A stretch of 64,000 nt of DNA from NCBI GenBank assembly GCA_026002875.1, contig BPGE01000001.1, positions 3,658,001 to 3,722,000 of the forward strand, read 5' to 3'. Of the stretch, positions 27,802-36,593 are shown piece by piece (the stretch's first letter is position 1; the number at the start of each line of letters is the position of its first letter). Both the position numbers and the translations under genes were made by a program. Below the pieces are notes generated by a model. That model made no database searches, was not told the origin of the DNA, and saw only the letters and a list, made by a program, of their open reading frames with translations. The DNA is from Bryobacteraceae bacterium (GTDB lineage: Bacteria > Acidobacteriota > Terriglobia > Bryobacterales > Bryobacteraceae).

Positions 27802-28847
27802 TCCGGTCTTTCTCCTGTTCCTTTTTCCAGTGCTGCGACGCGCTTTTCCAATTCTCTCACCGTCTTCATCAGCTCTGGCAGCCGCGGGAATGCGGTCACC
27901 GCCCTCCGCCACAGCGCCGCGTCGAACGCCGGCGAGCCCGACACCACGCTCCCCGCCTCCACGTCCCCCCCGATCCCGCTCTGCGCGTACACCACCACGT
28001 TGTCATGGATCGTCAGGTGCCCCGACACCCCCACCTGCCCCGCCAGCAGCACGTTCTTCCCCAGCACGCTCGACCCGGCGAGCCCCGTCTGCGCGCAGAT
28101 GATGTTGTCCTCCCCCACCACGCACGCATGCCCCACCTGCACCAGCGAATCGATCTTCGCCCCGCGCTTCACCCGCGTCTCCCCCACCGTCGCCCGGTCC
28201 ACCGAGCTCAGCGTCTGCACCTCCACGTCGTCCTCCAGCACCGCCGGTCCGGACTGCACGATCTTGTAGTGCGTCCCGTCCTTCTTCTTCGCAAATCCGA
28301 ACCCGTCGCCCCCGATCACCACCCCGTTCTGCAGCACCACCCGGTTGCCCAGCCGGCAGTGCTCCCTCACCGAGCTGTGCGCATGCAGCACGCAGTCTTC
28401 CCCGATCTCCGCCCCTTCGTAAATCACCACATGCGGATGGATCACCGTCCCCCGCCCGATCTTCACCCGCTCCCCGATCACCGCATACGCGCCGATCGAC
28501 ACCCCTTCCCCCACCGCCGCCGACGCCGCAATCACCGCCGTCGGATGAATCCCCGGCTGCGGCTTCGGCGGCTGATAGAACAGCTCCAGCGCCCGCGCGA
28601 AGTCCAGATACGGGTTCTCGCTCACAAGCGCCGGAATGTGCAGCCCGCCCGCCGCCGCCGACACGATGATCGCCCCCGCGCGCGTCCCCTTCACCTTGTG
28701 CGCGTACTTCGGATTCGCCAGAAACGTGATCTCCGACGGTCCCGCATGCTCCATCCCCGCCACGCCCGTGATCTCTTTTTCCCCGTCGCCGGGCTGCGCC
28801 GCGCGCAGTTCGCAGCCCAGCCTCTCAGCCAGTTCCTTCAGCCGCAT
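27798..28847 (-). CDS. lpxD: UDP-3-O-(3-hydroxyacyl)glucosamine N-acyltransferase
   Basis: This 349-residue lipid A enzyme transfers a hydroxyacyl chain from acyl carrier protein to the 2-amino group of UDP-3-O-acyl-glucosamine. It begins MRLKELAERLG, has the N-terminal uridine-binding domain (about 1-100), then left-handed beta-helix hexapeptide repeats (about 105-300) such as I-G-A-Y-A-V and I-G-R-G-T-V-I, with the catalytic region Q-V-G-H-A-C-V. A C-terminal helix (R-E-L-E-K-R-V-A-A-L-E) follows. TATGCT lies 8 nt before the ATG. The gene supports an outer membrane with lipid A. Confidence 0.95.
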   Translation of the reverse strand: MRLKELAERLGCELRAAQPGDGEKEITGVAGMEHAGPSEITFLANPKYAHKVKGTRAGAIIVSAAAGGLHIPALVSENPYLDFARALELFYQPPKPQPGIHPTAVIAASAAVGEGVSIGAYAVIGERVKIGRGTVIHPHVVIYEGAEIGEDCVLHAHSSVREHCRLGNRVVLQNGVVIGGDGFGFAKKKDGTHYKIVQSGPAVLEDDVEVQTLSSVDRATVGETRVKRGAKIDSLVQVGHACVVGEDNIICAQTGLAGSSVLGKNVLLAGQVGVSGHLTIHDNVVVYAQSGIGGDVEAGSVVSGSPAFDAALWRRAVTAFPRLPELMKTVRELEKRVAALEKGTGERPE

Positions 28848-28855
28848 TTGCGGCC

Positions 28856-28861
28856 AGCATA
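28856..28861 (-). promoter_or_regulatory. Putative -10 hexamer of lpxD
   Basis: TATGCT on the minus strand ends 8 nt before the lpxD ATG, with no ribosome-binding site. The divergent barrel gene has its own hexamer about 45 bp away. Confidence 0.35.
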
Positions 28862-28904
28862 GCGCACTCCTACGCCAGCGCGTCGCCGCTCCGCACCGGA
28901 CGGT

Positions 28905-28910
28905 TACACT
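28905..28910 (+). promoter_or_regulatory. Putative -10 hexamer of the Oar-like barrel gene
   Basis: TACACT ends 13 nt before the ATG at 28924, so the leader would be about 6 nt long. No Shine-Dalgarno sequence is seen. Confidence 0.35.
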
Positions 28911-28923
28911 AGAAGCAGAGCGG

Positions 28924-31722
28924 ATGCGGACCACTCTTCTCGCCCTGATCCTCGCCTCCGCCCTCGCGCGCGCACAGGCGCCCGGGCCTCCTCCGCTCGA
29001 ACAGGCGGCCGAGGAATTCCGCCGCCTCACCCGCGAGATGGGCCTCCGCCCAGACAGCCCGCGCCGCGTCGCACGCGCGCCCGGCGCCAGCCGCAGCGCC
29101 TACCACGGCCGCCTCTACCACAACCTCCGCAACGACATCCTCGACGCCATCCCTCACGAAATCCGCCAGCGCGGCGGCCAGAAGAACCTCCTCCGCCGAA
29201 ACCAGTTCGGCTTCAGCGTCTCCGGCCCTGTCCAGATCCCCAAAGTGTACGACGGCGGCCGCAAGACCTTTTTCTCCCTGAACTACGAAGGCGTCCGCGA
29301 GCGCATCGCCCGCAGCTATCTCCGCACCGTCGCCATCGAGCCCGAACGCCGCGGCGATTTCAGCCTCACCGTCGATCCTTCCGGCGCGCCGCTGCCCATC
29401 TACGACCCCGCCACCGTCCGGCCCAATCCCCTCTACAACCCCGCCCAGCCCGTCTCCCGCGACAACCTCGAATTCTTCAAGGACCCCTTCCCCGCCAACC
29501 GCATCCCCGATGCCCGCATCGACCCCGTCGCACGCAACGCCGTCCAGTATTACCCCCTGCCCAACACCGACGCCGGTCCTTTCTTCCGCAACAACTACTT
29601 CATCGTCTCCCCCGAAACCAACGTCGCCGACGGCATGATCGCCCGCGTCGATCACACCTTCCTCGAAAAGCACCGCCTCTCCGTCTCCTGGTCCTTCACC
29701 AACGGCCTCAGCGGCGCCGCCCGCCTCATCGACAGCCCCGCCGACTCCGCTCCCCCGGACCGCGAATTCTCCAACCGCCGCGGCGCCCTCGAGCACGTCC
29801 TCACCCTCTCCCCGCAGACCGTCAACACCGCCTCCGTCGAAGCGCAAACAAATATCTCCGAAAATGTTTCTGGCCAGTCCGGCTGGCCCTCCCGCCTCGG
29901 CCTCTCCGGCGTCGAGGATTCCAGCTTCCCCGCCTTCGACCTCGCCAACTACCTCGACATGGGCCGTGTCACCCCCGCCGGCCGCACCGCCCGCAACGCC
30001 TTCGTCTTCACCGAGGCCCTCTCCCACAAGCGCGGCCGCCACAGCCTCCGCCTCGTCAGCCAGTTCTCCCGCGCCCAGGTCAACACCTTCCTCCCCTTCG
30101 CTCCCTCCGGCGCCTACAACTTCCGCTGGCGCTACACCAGCCTGCCGGGCATCGTCAACACCGGCCTCGCCTTCGCTTCCTTCCTCCTCGGCGGCCCCGA
30201 GCAGGCCGATATCGCGCTCGTCCCCTTCCCCTCTTACTTCCGCAACTGGACCTGGACCAACTCCGCCCAGGACGTCTGGGAACTCCGCCCCAACCTCACC
30301 CTCTCTTTCGGCCTCAGCTTCCTGGCCGCCTCCCCGCGCGTCGAACGCTACAACCGCCAGAGCATCGTCGATCTGCGCGTCACCAATCCTTCCAACGGCC
30401 GTCCCGGCGCCCTCGTCTTCGCCGGCCGCAATGGCTACGGCCGCGCCTTCCAGCCCACCGTCGTCAAGCCCCAGCCCAACTTCTCTCTCGCCTGGAACCC
30501 CCGCGGCAACCGCCAGTCCGTCCTCCGCCTCTCCTGGGCCATGAGCTACCAGGCCTACCCCATCTACAACGGCCAATGGGGCACCCGCGGCTACACCGGC
30601 CACCCCTATTTCTACGCCTCCAACCCCTTCCTCGAACCCGCCTTCCATCTCCGCAACGGCATGCCCCCGCCCCCGCGCCCCGTCCCCGATCTCGCCCCCG
30701 ACGCCGCCGACGATACCGACGCCAACGTCCTCGACAACTCCGGCCGCCTCCCCCGCTACCAGTCTGCGGGCGTCAGCTACGAGCGCCAGGTCAAAGGCGG
30801 CATCGTGCTCACCGGGGCCGTCGGCCTCTCCTGGGGCCGCGACGTCTTCATCGGGAACAGCGCCGTCCGCCTCAACGCCGTCCACCCGGATTTCCTCGAC
30901 CTGCGCGAGCAGCTCAACGATCTTGCCCTGAACCGCGCCCTCCGCCCCTACCCCCAGTTCTTCGAAATCGACGTCTATTCCCAGTGGCCCGATGGCCGCT
31001 ACCGCCGCGAGGCCGTCTCCCTCCGCGCCGAAAAACGCACCGGCCAGGGCCTCTCCATGAACGTCTCCTACGAATACTCCCGCCAGTTCGACGACTATTC
31101 CGGCCCCTACGGCCGCCAGGATCAGTTCAACCGCAAAAACGAGTGGGCCCTCACCTCCTGGAACAACCCGCACCGCCTCTCCTTCTCCTGCATGTACGAG
31201 CTCCCCCTCGGCTCCGGCAAGCCTCTGCTCAATTACTCCGATTGGCGCGGCTACCTCGCTGGCAACTGGTCCATCTCCGCCATCTCCACTCTCGCCTCCG
31301 GCGAACCCCTCGCCCTCCGCGCCCAGTTCAACAACACCGGCGGCGTCCTTCAGACCGTCCGCGTCAACCCCGTCCCCGGCCGCGATCCCCGCGTCCCCAA
31401 CCGCGGCCCCGAGCTCTGGTTCAACCCCGAGGCCTTCGCCCACCCCCCGGACTTTGAAATGGGAGCCGGCCCCCGCACCCATCCCTTCCTCCGCGGCCCC
31501 ATCTCCCAGAATCACGACCTCTCCGTCTCCAAGCGCTTCCCGATCGACCGCGAACGCTCCCTCGAATTCACCGCCTCCGGCTTCAACTGGGTCAACCACG
31601 CCAACTGGACCGATCCCGACGTCGTCATCGGCCCCCCTTCCGCTCCCAACGCCAACGCCGGCCGCATCATCGCCTCCCGCGGCGGCCGCGTCGTCCAGCT
31701 TGGCCTGAGGTTCACCTTCTGA
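28924..31722 (+). CDS. Oar-like TonB-receptor beta-barrel lacking plug domain
   Basis: This 932-residue protein has a signal peptide (MRTTLLALILASALARA) and the long beta-barrel of acidobacterial Oar-like TonB-dependent receptors. The barrel begins early, at S-A-Y-H-G-R-L-Y-H-N-L-R-N-D (about residue 58), followed by R-R-N-Q-F-G-F-S-V-S-G-P-V and T-F-F-S-L-N-Y-E-G, and ends Q-L-G-L-R-F-T-F with the terminal aromatic residue needed for outer-membrane insertion. Family members are usually above 1,000 residues with a carboxypeptidase-regulatory domain and plug before this point; only about 40 residues are present here, so both domains appear absent. It overlaps the VWA-like gene by TGATG. Confidence 0.82.
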   Translation: MRTTLLALILASALARAQAPGPPPLEQAAEEFRRLTREMGLRPDSPRRVARAPGASRSAYHGRLYHNLRNDILDAIPHEIRQRGGQKNLLRRNQFGFSVSGPVQIPKVYDGGRKTFFSLNYEGVRERIARSYLRTVAIEPERRGDFSLTVDPSGAPLPIYDPATVRPNPLYNPAQPVSRDNLEFFKDPFPANRIPDARIDPVARNAVQYYPLPNTDAGPFFRNNYFIVSPETNVADGMIARVDHTFLEKHRLSVSWSFTNGLSGAARLIDSPADSAPPDREFSNRRGALEHVLTLSPQTVNTASVEAQTNISENVSGQSGWPSRLGLSGVEDSSFPAFDLANYLDMGRVTPAGRTARNAFVFTEALSHKRGRHSLRLVSQFSRAQVNTFLPFAPSGAYNFRWRYTSLPGIVNTGLAFASFLLGGPEQADIALVPFPSYFRNWTWTNSAQDVWELRPNLTLSFGLSFLAASPRVERYNRQSIVDLRVTNPSNGRPGALVFAGRNGYGRAFQPTVVKPQPNFSLAWNPRGNRQSVLRLSWAMSYQAYPIYNGQWGTRGYTGHPYFYASNPFLEPAFHLRNGMPPPPRPVPDLAPDAADDTDANVLDNSGRLPRYQSAGVSYERQVKGGIVLTGAVGLSWGRDVFIGNSAVRLNAVHPDFLDLREQLNDLALNRALRPYPQFFEIDVYSQWPDGRYRREAVSLRAEKRTGQGLSMNVSYEYSRQFDDYSGPYGRQDQFNRKNEWALTSWNNPHRLSFSCMYELPLGSGKPLLNYSDWRGYLAGNWSISAISTLASGEPLALRAQFNNTGGVLQTVRVNPVPGRDPRVPNRGPELWFNPEAFAHPPDFEMGAGPRTHPFLRGPISQNHDLSVSKRFPIDRERSLEFTASGFNWVNHANWTDPDVVIGPPSAPNANAGRIIASRGGRVVQLGLRFTF

Positions 31723-32651
31723 TGACCCGCCGCCTCTGTCTCGTCCTGCTCGCCGCCGCTGCCGCCGCAGCCCCCCAGCCGCCAGCGCATCCCCGCGGCC
31801 GCCGCCGCCGCATCCCCGCCTGGCTCGCCTCCGGATCCGCCGAAGGCCTCAAAGCCACCGTTGAAGGCCGCCAGGCTCCCATCGAGCGCGTCCTCTCCCC
31901 TCAGGACGACCTCCTCCTGCTCCTCGTCCTCGACATGACCGACGACATCGCTCGCATCGACGCCGCCCGCCAGGCCGCCATCTCCGCCATCGAACAGCTC
32001 CCCCCGAACGCCTGGCTCGGCGTCTTCAGCGCCCAGGACGGCCTCCGCGTCCTCGCCGACCCCTCCCCGGACCGCTCCTCCGCCATCAGCGCGATTCAGA
32101 GCGCCCCCACCACCGGCCGCGCCGGCTTCCTCGAAACCGTCGACCCCGCCGCACGCCTCGCCGCCTCCCTCGCCCACAAGGCCCCCGTGCGCACCGCCGT
32201 CCTCTTTCTCACCGACTCCGAAATCAGCAACTACCGCGAGGACTTCACCAACCCCGTCATCAACTACAGCGACACCCGCGACCTCTCCCGCCGCTTCCCC
32301 GACGCCCTCGTCCGCGAGAAATCCGCCCGCCTTGCCGCCACCCTCGCCCCCAGCGATGCGCCCGTCTTCGCCGTTCACCTCGCCTTCCGCCGCGACCGCC
32401 TCAACGAGGCCTACCAGACCGGCATCCAGCAGATCGTCGAAGCCACCGGCGGCCAGGCCTGGTTCTGCCGCAACCTCACCGAAATCCCCGAAGCCGTCGC
32501 CGCCGCCTTCGACCGCATCCGCTCCATGTTCGCCATCGACATCCGCCTCCCCGACGGCCTTCCGAAAAACGTCACCCTCCAGCTCTCCGGCCCCGACGCC
32601 GGCCTGCAGTACCGCAACCGTCTCACGGCTCAGTTCTGGAGTCACGACTGA
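31722..32651 (+). CDS. Secreted VWA-like protein (acidobacterial VWFA-related type)
   Basis: This 309-residue protein has a signal peptide (MTRRLCLVLLAAAAAAAP), a short basic segment and a von Willebrand factor A-like domain (about 60-290). The expected metal site D-x-S-x-S is degenerate, reading D-M-T-D-D at 71-75, and later strands include T-A-V-L-F-L-T-D-S-E and P-V-F-A-V-H-L-A-F. It resembles the VWFA-related proteins abundant in Solibacter relatives. The start overlaps the barrel gene stop (TGATG), which suggests coordinated surface or periplasmic roles. Ligand and metal dependence are unknown. Confidence 0.78.
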   Translation: MTRRLCLVLLAAAAAAAPQPPAHPRGRRRRIPAWLASGSAEGLKATVEGRQAPIERVLSPQDDLLLLLVLDMTDDIARIDAARQAAISAIEQLPPNAWLGVFSAQDGLRVLADPSPDRSSAISAIQSAPTTGRAGFLETVDPAARLAASLAHKAPVRTAVLFLTDSEISNYREDFTNPVINYSDTRDLSRRFPDALVREKSARLAATLAPSDAPVFAVHLAFRRDRLNEAYQTGIQQIVEATGGQAWFCRNLTEIPEAVAAAFDRIRSMFAIDIRLPDGLPKNVTLQLSGPDAGLQYRNRLTAQFWSHD

Positions 32652-32692
32652 TGCCCGCCCCCCGCCGCTCCGCCGGAGCCTCGCAGTTCAGT

Positions 32693-32698
32693 TACGAT
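32693..32698 (+). promoter_or_regulatory. Putative -10 hexamer of the coiled-coil gene
   Basis: TACGAT ends 7 nt before the ATG at 32706 in the 54-bp gap after the VWA-like gene. No ribosome-binding site is present. Confidence 0.35.
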
Positions 32699-32705
32699 TG
32701 AGCGT

Positions 32706-33536
32706 ATGCGAAACCCCGTCCAGGTCGCGCTCTCCGTCCTGCTGGGGCTTTCGCTCGCCGCCGGCGCCTGGCTCCTCCACACCCGCATGCATGTCCGCTC
32801 CCAGATGCAGCAGGAAATCGACAAAGCCGCCGCCGAGGCTGCGAAAGAGCGCGAGCGCGCCGACGCCCTCCTCCTCGAAAACGAGTCTCTCCGCCGCCAG
32901 CTCGCCGAACGCGGCATCCCCGCTCCCCTACCGGCCGCTGCTTCCCGCGCGGCCGAGGACGCCCGCCGCCTCGCCGCCATCCGCGAACTCAGCTCCGCCC
33001 AGTCCCGCCTCGCCGAAACCCAATCCGCCCTCGCCGAAGCCCGCAACCGCATCGCCGAGCTCGAAGCCTCCCTCGATCGCATCACGATCGAGAACAAACG
33101 CCTCGCCGCCGCCGAAGCCGCTCTCAACGAAGACCTCGATCACACGCGCCGCATCGTCCAGGCCATGGAAGCCGAAATCAGGGCCAAAAACGACCGCATC
33201 GCCCAGCTCGAAGCCTCCCTTCGCAAGGCGCGCGACGAGCTCCAGTCCCTCAGCCAGCGCGCCGGCGCCTTCGCCCCCGTCGTGGCCGATCTGATCGAAC
33301 TCAACCGCCGCCGCGACATCACTCTCACCTCCCTCCAGCGCCGCTACCGCGACATCACCGACCAGCTCCGCGCCCTCTCCGTCCGCCTCGACACCCAGCG
33401 CGACAACCCCGCCGCCGCCATCGCCGACATCTCCCGCATCCAGACCGCCGTCCTCGCCGCCGAAGAGGACCTCCGCCAGCTCAACACCCTCAACTCCCAG
33501 AGCCAGCAACTCATGCAGAAACTCGCCGCCCGCTGA
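32706..33536 (+). CDS. Membrane-anchored coiled-coil protein
   Basis: This 276-residue protein has one N-terminal membrane segment (VALSVLLGLSLAAGAWLL, residues 7-24) and then a nearly continuous helix with heptad repeats, for example L-A-E-T-Q-S-A-L-A-E-A-R-N-R-I-A-E-L-E-A-S-L. A short non-coiled region near 70-85 contains Pro residues. It probably projects into the periplasm as a long coiled coil. I do not recognise a family. Repeat array A begins about 40 bp after its stop, with no terminator visible in between, so the array may be part of its mRNA. Confidence 0.78.
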   Translation: MRNPVQVALSVLLGLSLAAGAWLLHTRMHVRSQMQQEIDKAAAEAAKERERADALLLENESLRRQLAERGIPAPLPAAASRAAEDARRLAAIRELSSAQSRLAETQSALAEARNRIAELEASLDRITIENKRLAAAEAALNEDLDHTRRIVQAMEAEIRAKNDRIAQLEASLRKARDELQSLSQRAGAFAPVVADLIELNRRRDITLTSLQRRYRDITDQLRALSVRLDTQRDNPAAAIADISRIQTAVLAAEEDLRQLNTLNSQSQQLMQKLAAR

Positions 33537-33574
33537 CCGCAACAACGCCTCGCCAGCGCGCGCCCCCCAACGGG

Positions 33575-34110
33575 CTTCCCCTCGCCCCTGCCCCCGGATT
33601 TCCCCTCGGCCTTGGCCGAGGGCTGCATCCCAACCGTGCCCCCCTCGGCCTTGCTCCCGGATTTCCCCTCGGCCTTGCCCCCGGATTTCCCCTCGGCCTT
33701 GGCCGAGGGCTGCATCCCAACCATGCCCCCCTCGGCCTTGCTCCCGGTTTTCCCCTCGGCCTTGGCCGAGGGCATCATCCCACCCGTGTCCCCCGGCGCA
33801 CTCTCCAGCGGGTTTCCCCTCGGCCTTGGCCGAGGGCTGCATCCCAACCATGCCCCCTCGGCCTTGCTCCCGGATTTCCCCTCGGCCTTGGGCCGAGGGC
33901 TGCATCCCAACCGTGCCCCCCTCGCCCTTGCCCCGAGTTTCCCCTCGGCCTTGGCCGAGGGCTGCATCCCAACCGTGCCCCCCTCGCCCTTGCCCCCGGT
34001 TTTCCCCTCGGCCTTGGCCGAGGGCTGCATCCCAACCGTGCCCCCCTCGCCCTAACCCCCGGCTTTCCCCTCGGCCTTGGCCGAGGGCTGCATCCCAACC
34101 GTGCCCCCCT
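33575..34110. repeat. Repeat array A: eight 20-bp palindromes at ~63-bp period
   Basis: The palindrome CCCTCGGCCTTGGCCGAGGG starts at 33603, 33690, 33753, 33817, 33879 (one extra G in the loop), 33942, 34005 and 34068. Steps are 87, 63, 64, 62, 63, 63 and 63 bp. Each copy is followed by CTGCATCCCAACCGTG (or a close variant) and by a degenerate half-copy (CCCCTCGGCCTTGCTCCCGG or similar); the first step contains one extra 24-bp half-copy. Stems of 8-9 bp enclose CTTG. The unit is near 63 bp, so reading frames stay open across the array and give Pro- or Gly-rich translations, which I regard as artefacts. It lies just after the coiled-coil gene. Confidence 0.95.
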
Positions 34111-34544
34111 GAGCCGTAGGCGCAGTCGCCGTGCAGCTCCGCACCTGCGCATTCCCGTCCACCCCAAATCCCCTCCTTTTTGGTTGTTTTTTTTCAACCG
34201 GTTCTGCCCCAGCCTGTGGCCCGCCCGCCGCCTCCATGGTCTCGTGACCGCAGCCCGGCATGGATTCCCCGCTCTCCTTCCCCCGTCCCGCTCGACGGCA
34301 GCCTCCCGGTGCCCGTGCGCGCAACTGCATTTTTACGAAACGAACCGAAAAACAAATAACTCAGATCAAATCAACAATTTACATATACACCTCGCAGAGC
34401 CGGCCGCAGAACGCTTCCAACACCCGGCGCCCGACTCTTCTCCCGCCGCCCGCGAACCGTGTCTGAACCCCTGCCTGTCTCCGTGGCCGCTCTTGTCCCG
34501 CCCCGCCCCGCAGTGATAGATTTGCGCCTGACCCGTTTCATCCC
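34111..34544. other. Gene-free, partly AT-rich intergenic region
   Basis: This stretch holds no convincing gene. GGTTG and CAACC (34182-34199) flank eight T residues and could form a weak hairpin. An AT-rich block at about 34330-34395 contrasts with the GC-rich surroundings and could hold promoter or protein-binding sites for the MFS gene. TAGATT at 34517-34522 is a candidate -10 hexamer with a 22-nt gap to the MFS ATG. No DnaA box was seen by eye. Confidence 0.5.
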
Positions 34545-35873
34545 ATGCGCCTCAACGCCACGCTCATCAAGTCCACCGTCGTCGCCGCCCTCGGCGGGCT
34601 GCTGTTCGGCTTCGACACCGCTGTCATCGCCGGAGCGACCAGCGCTCTCGAAAGGCTGTTCTCCCTTTCTCCCGCCATGCTCGGCTTCACGGTCGCCAGC
34701 GCCCTCTACGGCACCATCATCGGCGCCATGTTCGCCGGCATCCCCGGCGACCGCTACGGGCGCCGCGCCAGCCTGCGCCTGCTCGCCGTCTTCTACTTCG
34801 TCTCCGCGCTCGGCTGCGCGCTCGCCTGGGACTGGACCTCCTTCGTCGTCTCGCGCTTCCTCGCCGGTCTCGCCATCGGCGGTTCCTCCGTCCTCGGCCC
34901 CATGTACATCGCCGAAATCGCCCCCGCCCGCTGGCGCGGCCGCCTCGTCGGCTTCTTCCAGTTCAATATCGTCTTCGGCATCCTGCTCGCCTACTTCTCC
35001 AACTACCTGATCGGGCTCGCCGGCTTCGGCGGCGCCGAATGGCGCTGGAAACTCGGCGTCGCCGCCGCGCCCGCCGCCCTCTTCCTGTTCATGCTCTACA
35101 CGATCCCCGAAAGCCCCCGCTGGCTCGTCAAGAGGCGGCGCGTCTCCGAAGCCGGCGAAGTCCTCCGCCTCAACGGCGAGCCCGACTGGGAAAAAGAACT
35201 GGCCGACATTGTCGCCTCCGTCGACGCCGAACACGGCCACGCCGACGAGCCGCTCTTCCAGCGCAAATACCGCCTTCCCGTCTTCCTCGCCATCGCCATC
35301 GGCATGTTCAACCAGCTGAGCGGCATCAACGCCATCCTGTATTACCTCAACGACATCTTCGCCCGCGCCGGCTTCGACAAGGTCTCCGGCGACCTGCAGG
35401 CTGTCGCCGTCGGCTTCACCAACCTCGTGGCCACCATCATCGCCATGAGCGTCATCGACAGAATCGGACGCAAGAGCATGCTGCTCGTCGGCAGCGTCGG
35501 CTGCGCCGCCAGCCTCGCCGGCGTTGCATGGATCTTCTCCACCCAGGCGCACCAGCATCTGCTCGTCTGGCTGCTCGTCTCCTTCATCGCCTTCTTCGCC
35601 TTCTCGCAGGGCGCCGTGATCTGGGTCTACCTCAGCGAAATCTTCCCCACGCGCGTCCGCGCCAAAGGCCAAAGCCTCGGCAGCTTCACCCACTGGGCCA
35701 TGAACGCCATCATCAGCGGCATCTTCCCCGTCATCGCCGCCTCGTCCGGCGCCGCGCCCTTCGTCCTGTTCGCCGCCATGATGGCCGTGCAGTTCTTCGT
35801 CGTGCTCTTCCTGTTCCCCGAAACCAAAGGCCACACGCTCGAGGAAATGCAGCACCGCCTCGGCATCGAGTGA
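34545..35873 (+). CDS. MFS sugar porter (XylE/GalP-type)
   Basis: This 442-residue transporter has twelve predicted helices and the full set of sugar-porter signatures: G-G-L-L-F-G-F-D-T-A-V-I-A-G near the start, D-R-Y-G-R-R between helices 2 and 3, P-E-S-P-R-W-L after helix 6, N-Q-L-S-G-I-N-A-I-L-Y-Y in helix 7, and P-E-T-K-G-H-T-L-E-E-M at the C-terminus. It would bring a monosaccharide into the cell by proton symport. The adjacent DUF1080 gene, 33 bp downstream, suggests use of sugars released from glycans, but the substrate is not shown. Confidence 0.93.
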   Translation: MRLNATLIKSTVVAALGGLLFGFDTAVIAGATSALERLFSLSPAMLGFTVASALYGTIIGAMFAGIPGDRYGRRASLRLLAVFYFVSALGCALAWDWTSFVVSRFLAGLAIGGSSVLGPMYIAEIAPARWRGRLVGFFQFNIVFGILLAYFSNYLIGLAGFGGAEWRWKLGVAAAPAALFLFMLYTIPESPRWLVKRRRVSEAGEVLRLNGEPDWEKELADIVASVDAEHGHADEPLFQRKYRLPVFLAIAIGMFNQLSGINAILYYLNDIFARAGFDKVSGDLQAVAVGFTNLVATIIAMSVIDRIGRKSMLLVGSVGCAASLAGVAWIFSTQAHQHLLVWLLVSFIAFFAFSQGAVIWVYLSEIFPTRVRAKGQSLGSFTHWAMNAIISGIFPVIAASSGAAPFVLFAAMMAVQFFVVLFLFPETKGHTLEEMQHRLGIE

Positions 35874-35891
35874 ACCCGCCGCGGGCTGTGT

Positions 35892-35897
35892 TAGAGT
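35892..35897 (+). promoter_or_regulatory. Putative -10 hexamer of the DUF1080 gene
   Basis: TAGAGT ends 9 nt before the ATG at 35907, with no clear ribosome-binding site. It would give the gene its own short-leader transcript. Confidence 0.3.
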
Positions 35898-35906
35898 GCC
35901 CCTGTC

Positions 35907-36542
35907 ATGCTGTTCCGCAACCTGCTTCTCTGCGCCCTGATCTGCGCCGCCGCCTGCGCCGCCGACTGGATCGACCTGACCCCGCCCGACACGCCGCTCG
36001 GCAAGGAAGTCCCCGGTTGGACGCGCATCCCCATTCCGCCCGTCGGACCCGTCAACTCCGCTCTGCAGTGGAAAGTCGACGCCGCCTCGAAGACCATCCT
36101 CTGCACCGGACAGGGCGGCCACGAGTGGCTCCGCTTTGACAAAGAATTCGGCGACTTCGTCCTCGAACTCGAGTGGCGCTTCACGCCGCGCGAGGGCGAA
36201 ACGAAGTACAACTCCGGCATCGGCGTCCGCCTGTCCCGCTACGGCGAACTCTGGACGCAGGCGCAGACCGGACTCGCCGGCGGCTGGCTGTTCGGCGTCA
36301 ACCTCGTCAATGGCGAGATGACCCGCATCAACCTGCGCGACCAGATGACCCAAAACCGCGTCAAGCCTGCCGGCGAGTGGAACCGGTATGAAATCCGCGC
36401 CGAGGGCGGAACCATCACTCTCTCGGTCAACGGCGCTGTGGTCAGCACGATGACCGGCGTCGCCCTGCGCAAAGGCTACATCGGACTGGAAGCGGAAGGC
36501 TTCGAAATCGCCTTCCGCAATCTCCGCATCCGCCCGCTGTAG
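35907..36542 (+). CDS. DUF1080 (3-keto-disaccharide hydrolase-like) secreted protein
   Basis: This 211-residue protein has a signal peptide (MLFRNLLLCALICAAACA) and a single jelly-roll domain of the DUF1080 type, recognised by F-G-D-F-V-L-E-L-E-W-R-F, Y-N-S-G-I-G-V-R, W-N-R-Y-E-I-R-A-E-G-G-T-I-T-L-S-V-N-G and the closing I-A-F-R-N-L-R-I-R-P-L. Some family members hydrolyse 3-keto-glycosides; others are only carbohydrate-binding. The gene follows a sugar transporter on the same strand. The plus-strand base composition changes from C-rich to G-rich just after this gene. Confidence 0.88.
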   Translation: MLFRNLLLCALICAAACAADWIDLTPPDTPLGKEVPGWTRIPIPPVGPVNSALQWKVDAASKTILCTGQGGHEWLRFDKEFGDFVLELEWRFTPREGETKYNSGIGVRLSRYGELWTQAQTGLAGGWLFGVNLVNGEMTRINLRDQMTQNRVKPAGEWNRYEIRAEGGTITLSVNGAVVSTMTGVALRKGYIGLEAEGFEIAFRNLRIRPL

Positions 36543-36593
36543 CCCCCCGGCGGATCCCCGCTCTGCCGCCGCGCGGGACGCCGGCCGCTCCCG

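Noticed and set aside
28909-31599. Long antisense frames over the barrel gene and other genes
   Set aside because: High GC leaves long open frames on the opposite strand; they lack start signals and protein-like composition, while the annotated strand matches known families.
33612-34055. Proline-rich protein encoded by array A, and similar Gly- or Pro-rich frames in arrays B and C
   Set aside because: All frames stay open because the unit lacks stop codons; period changes (62, 64, 65, 66) break the frame in A and C, and there is no start signal.
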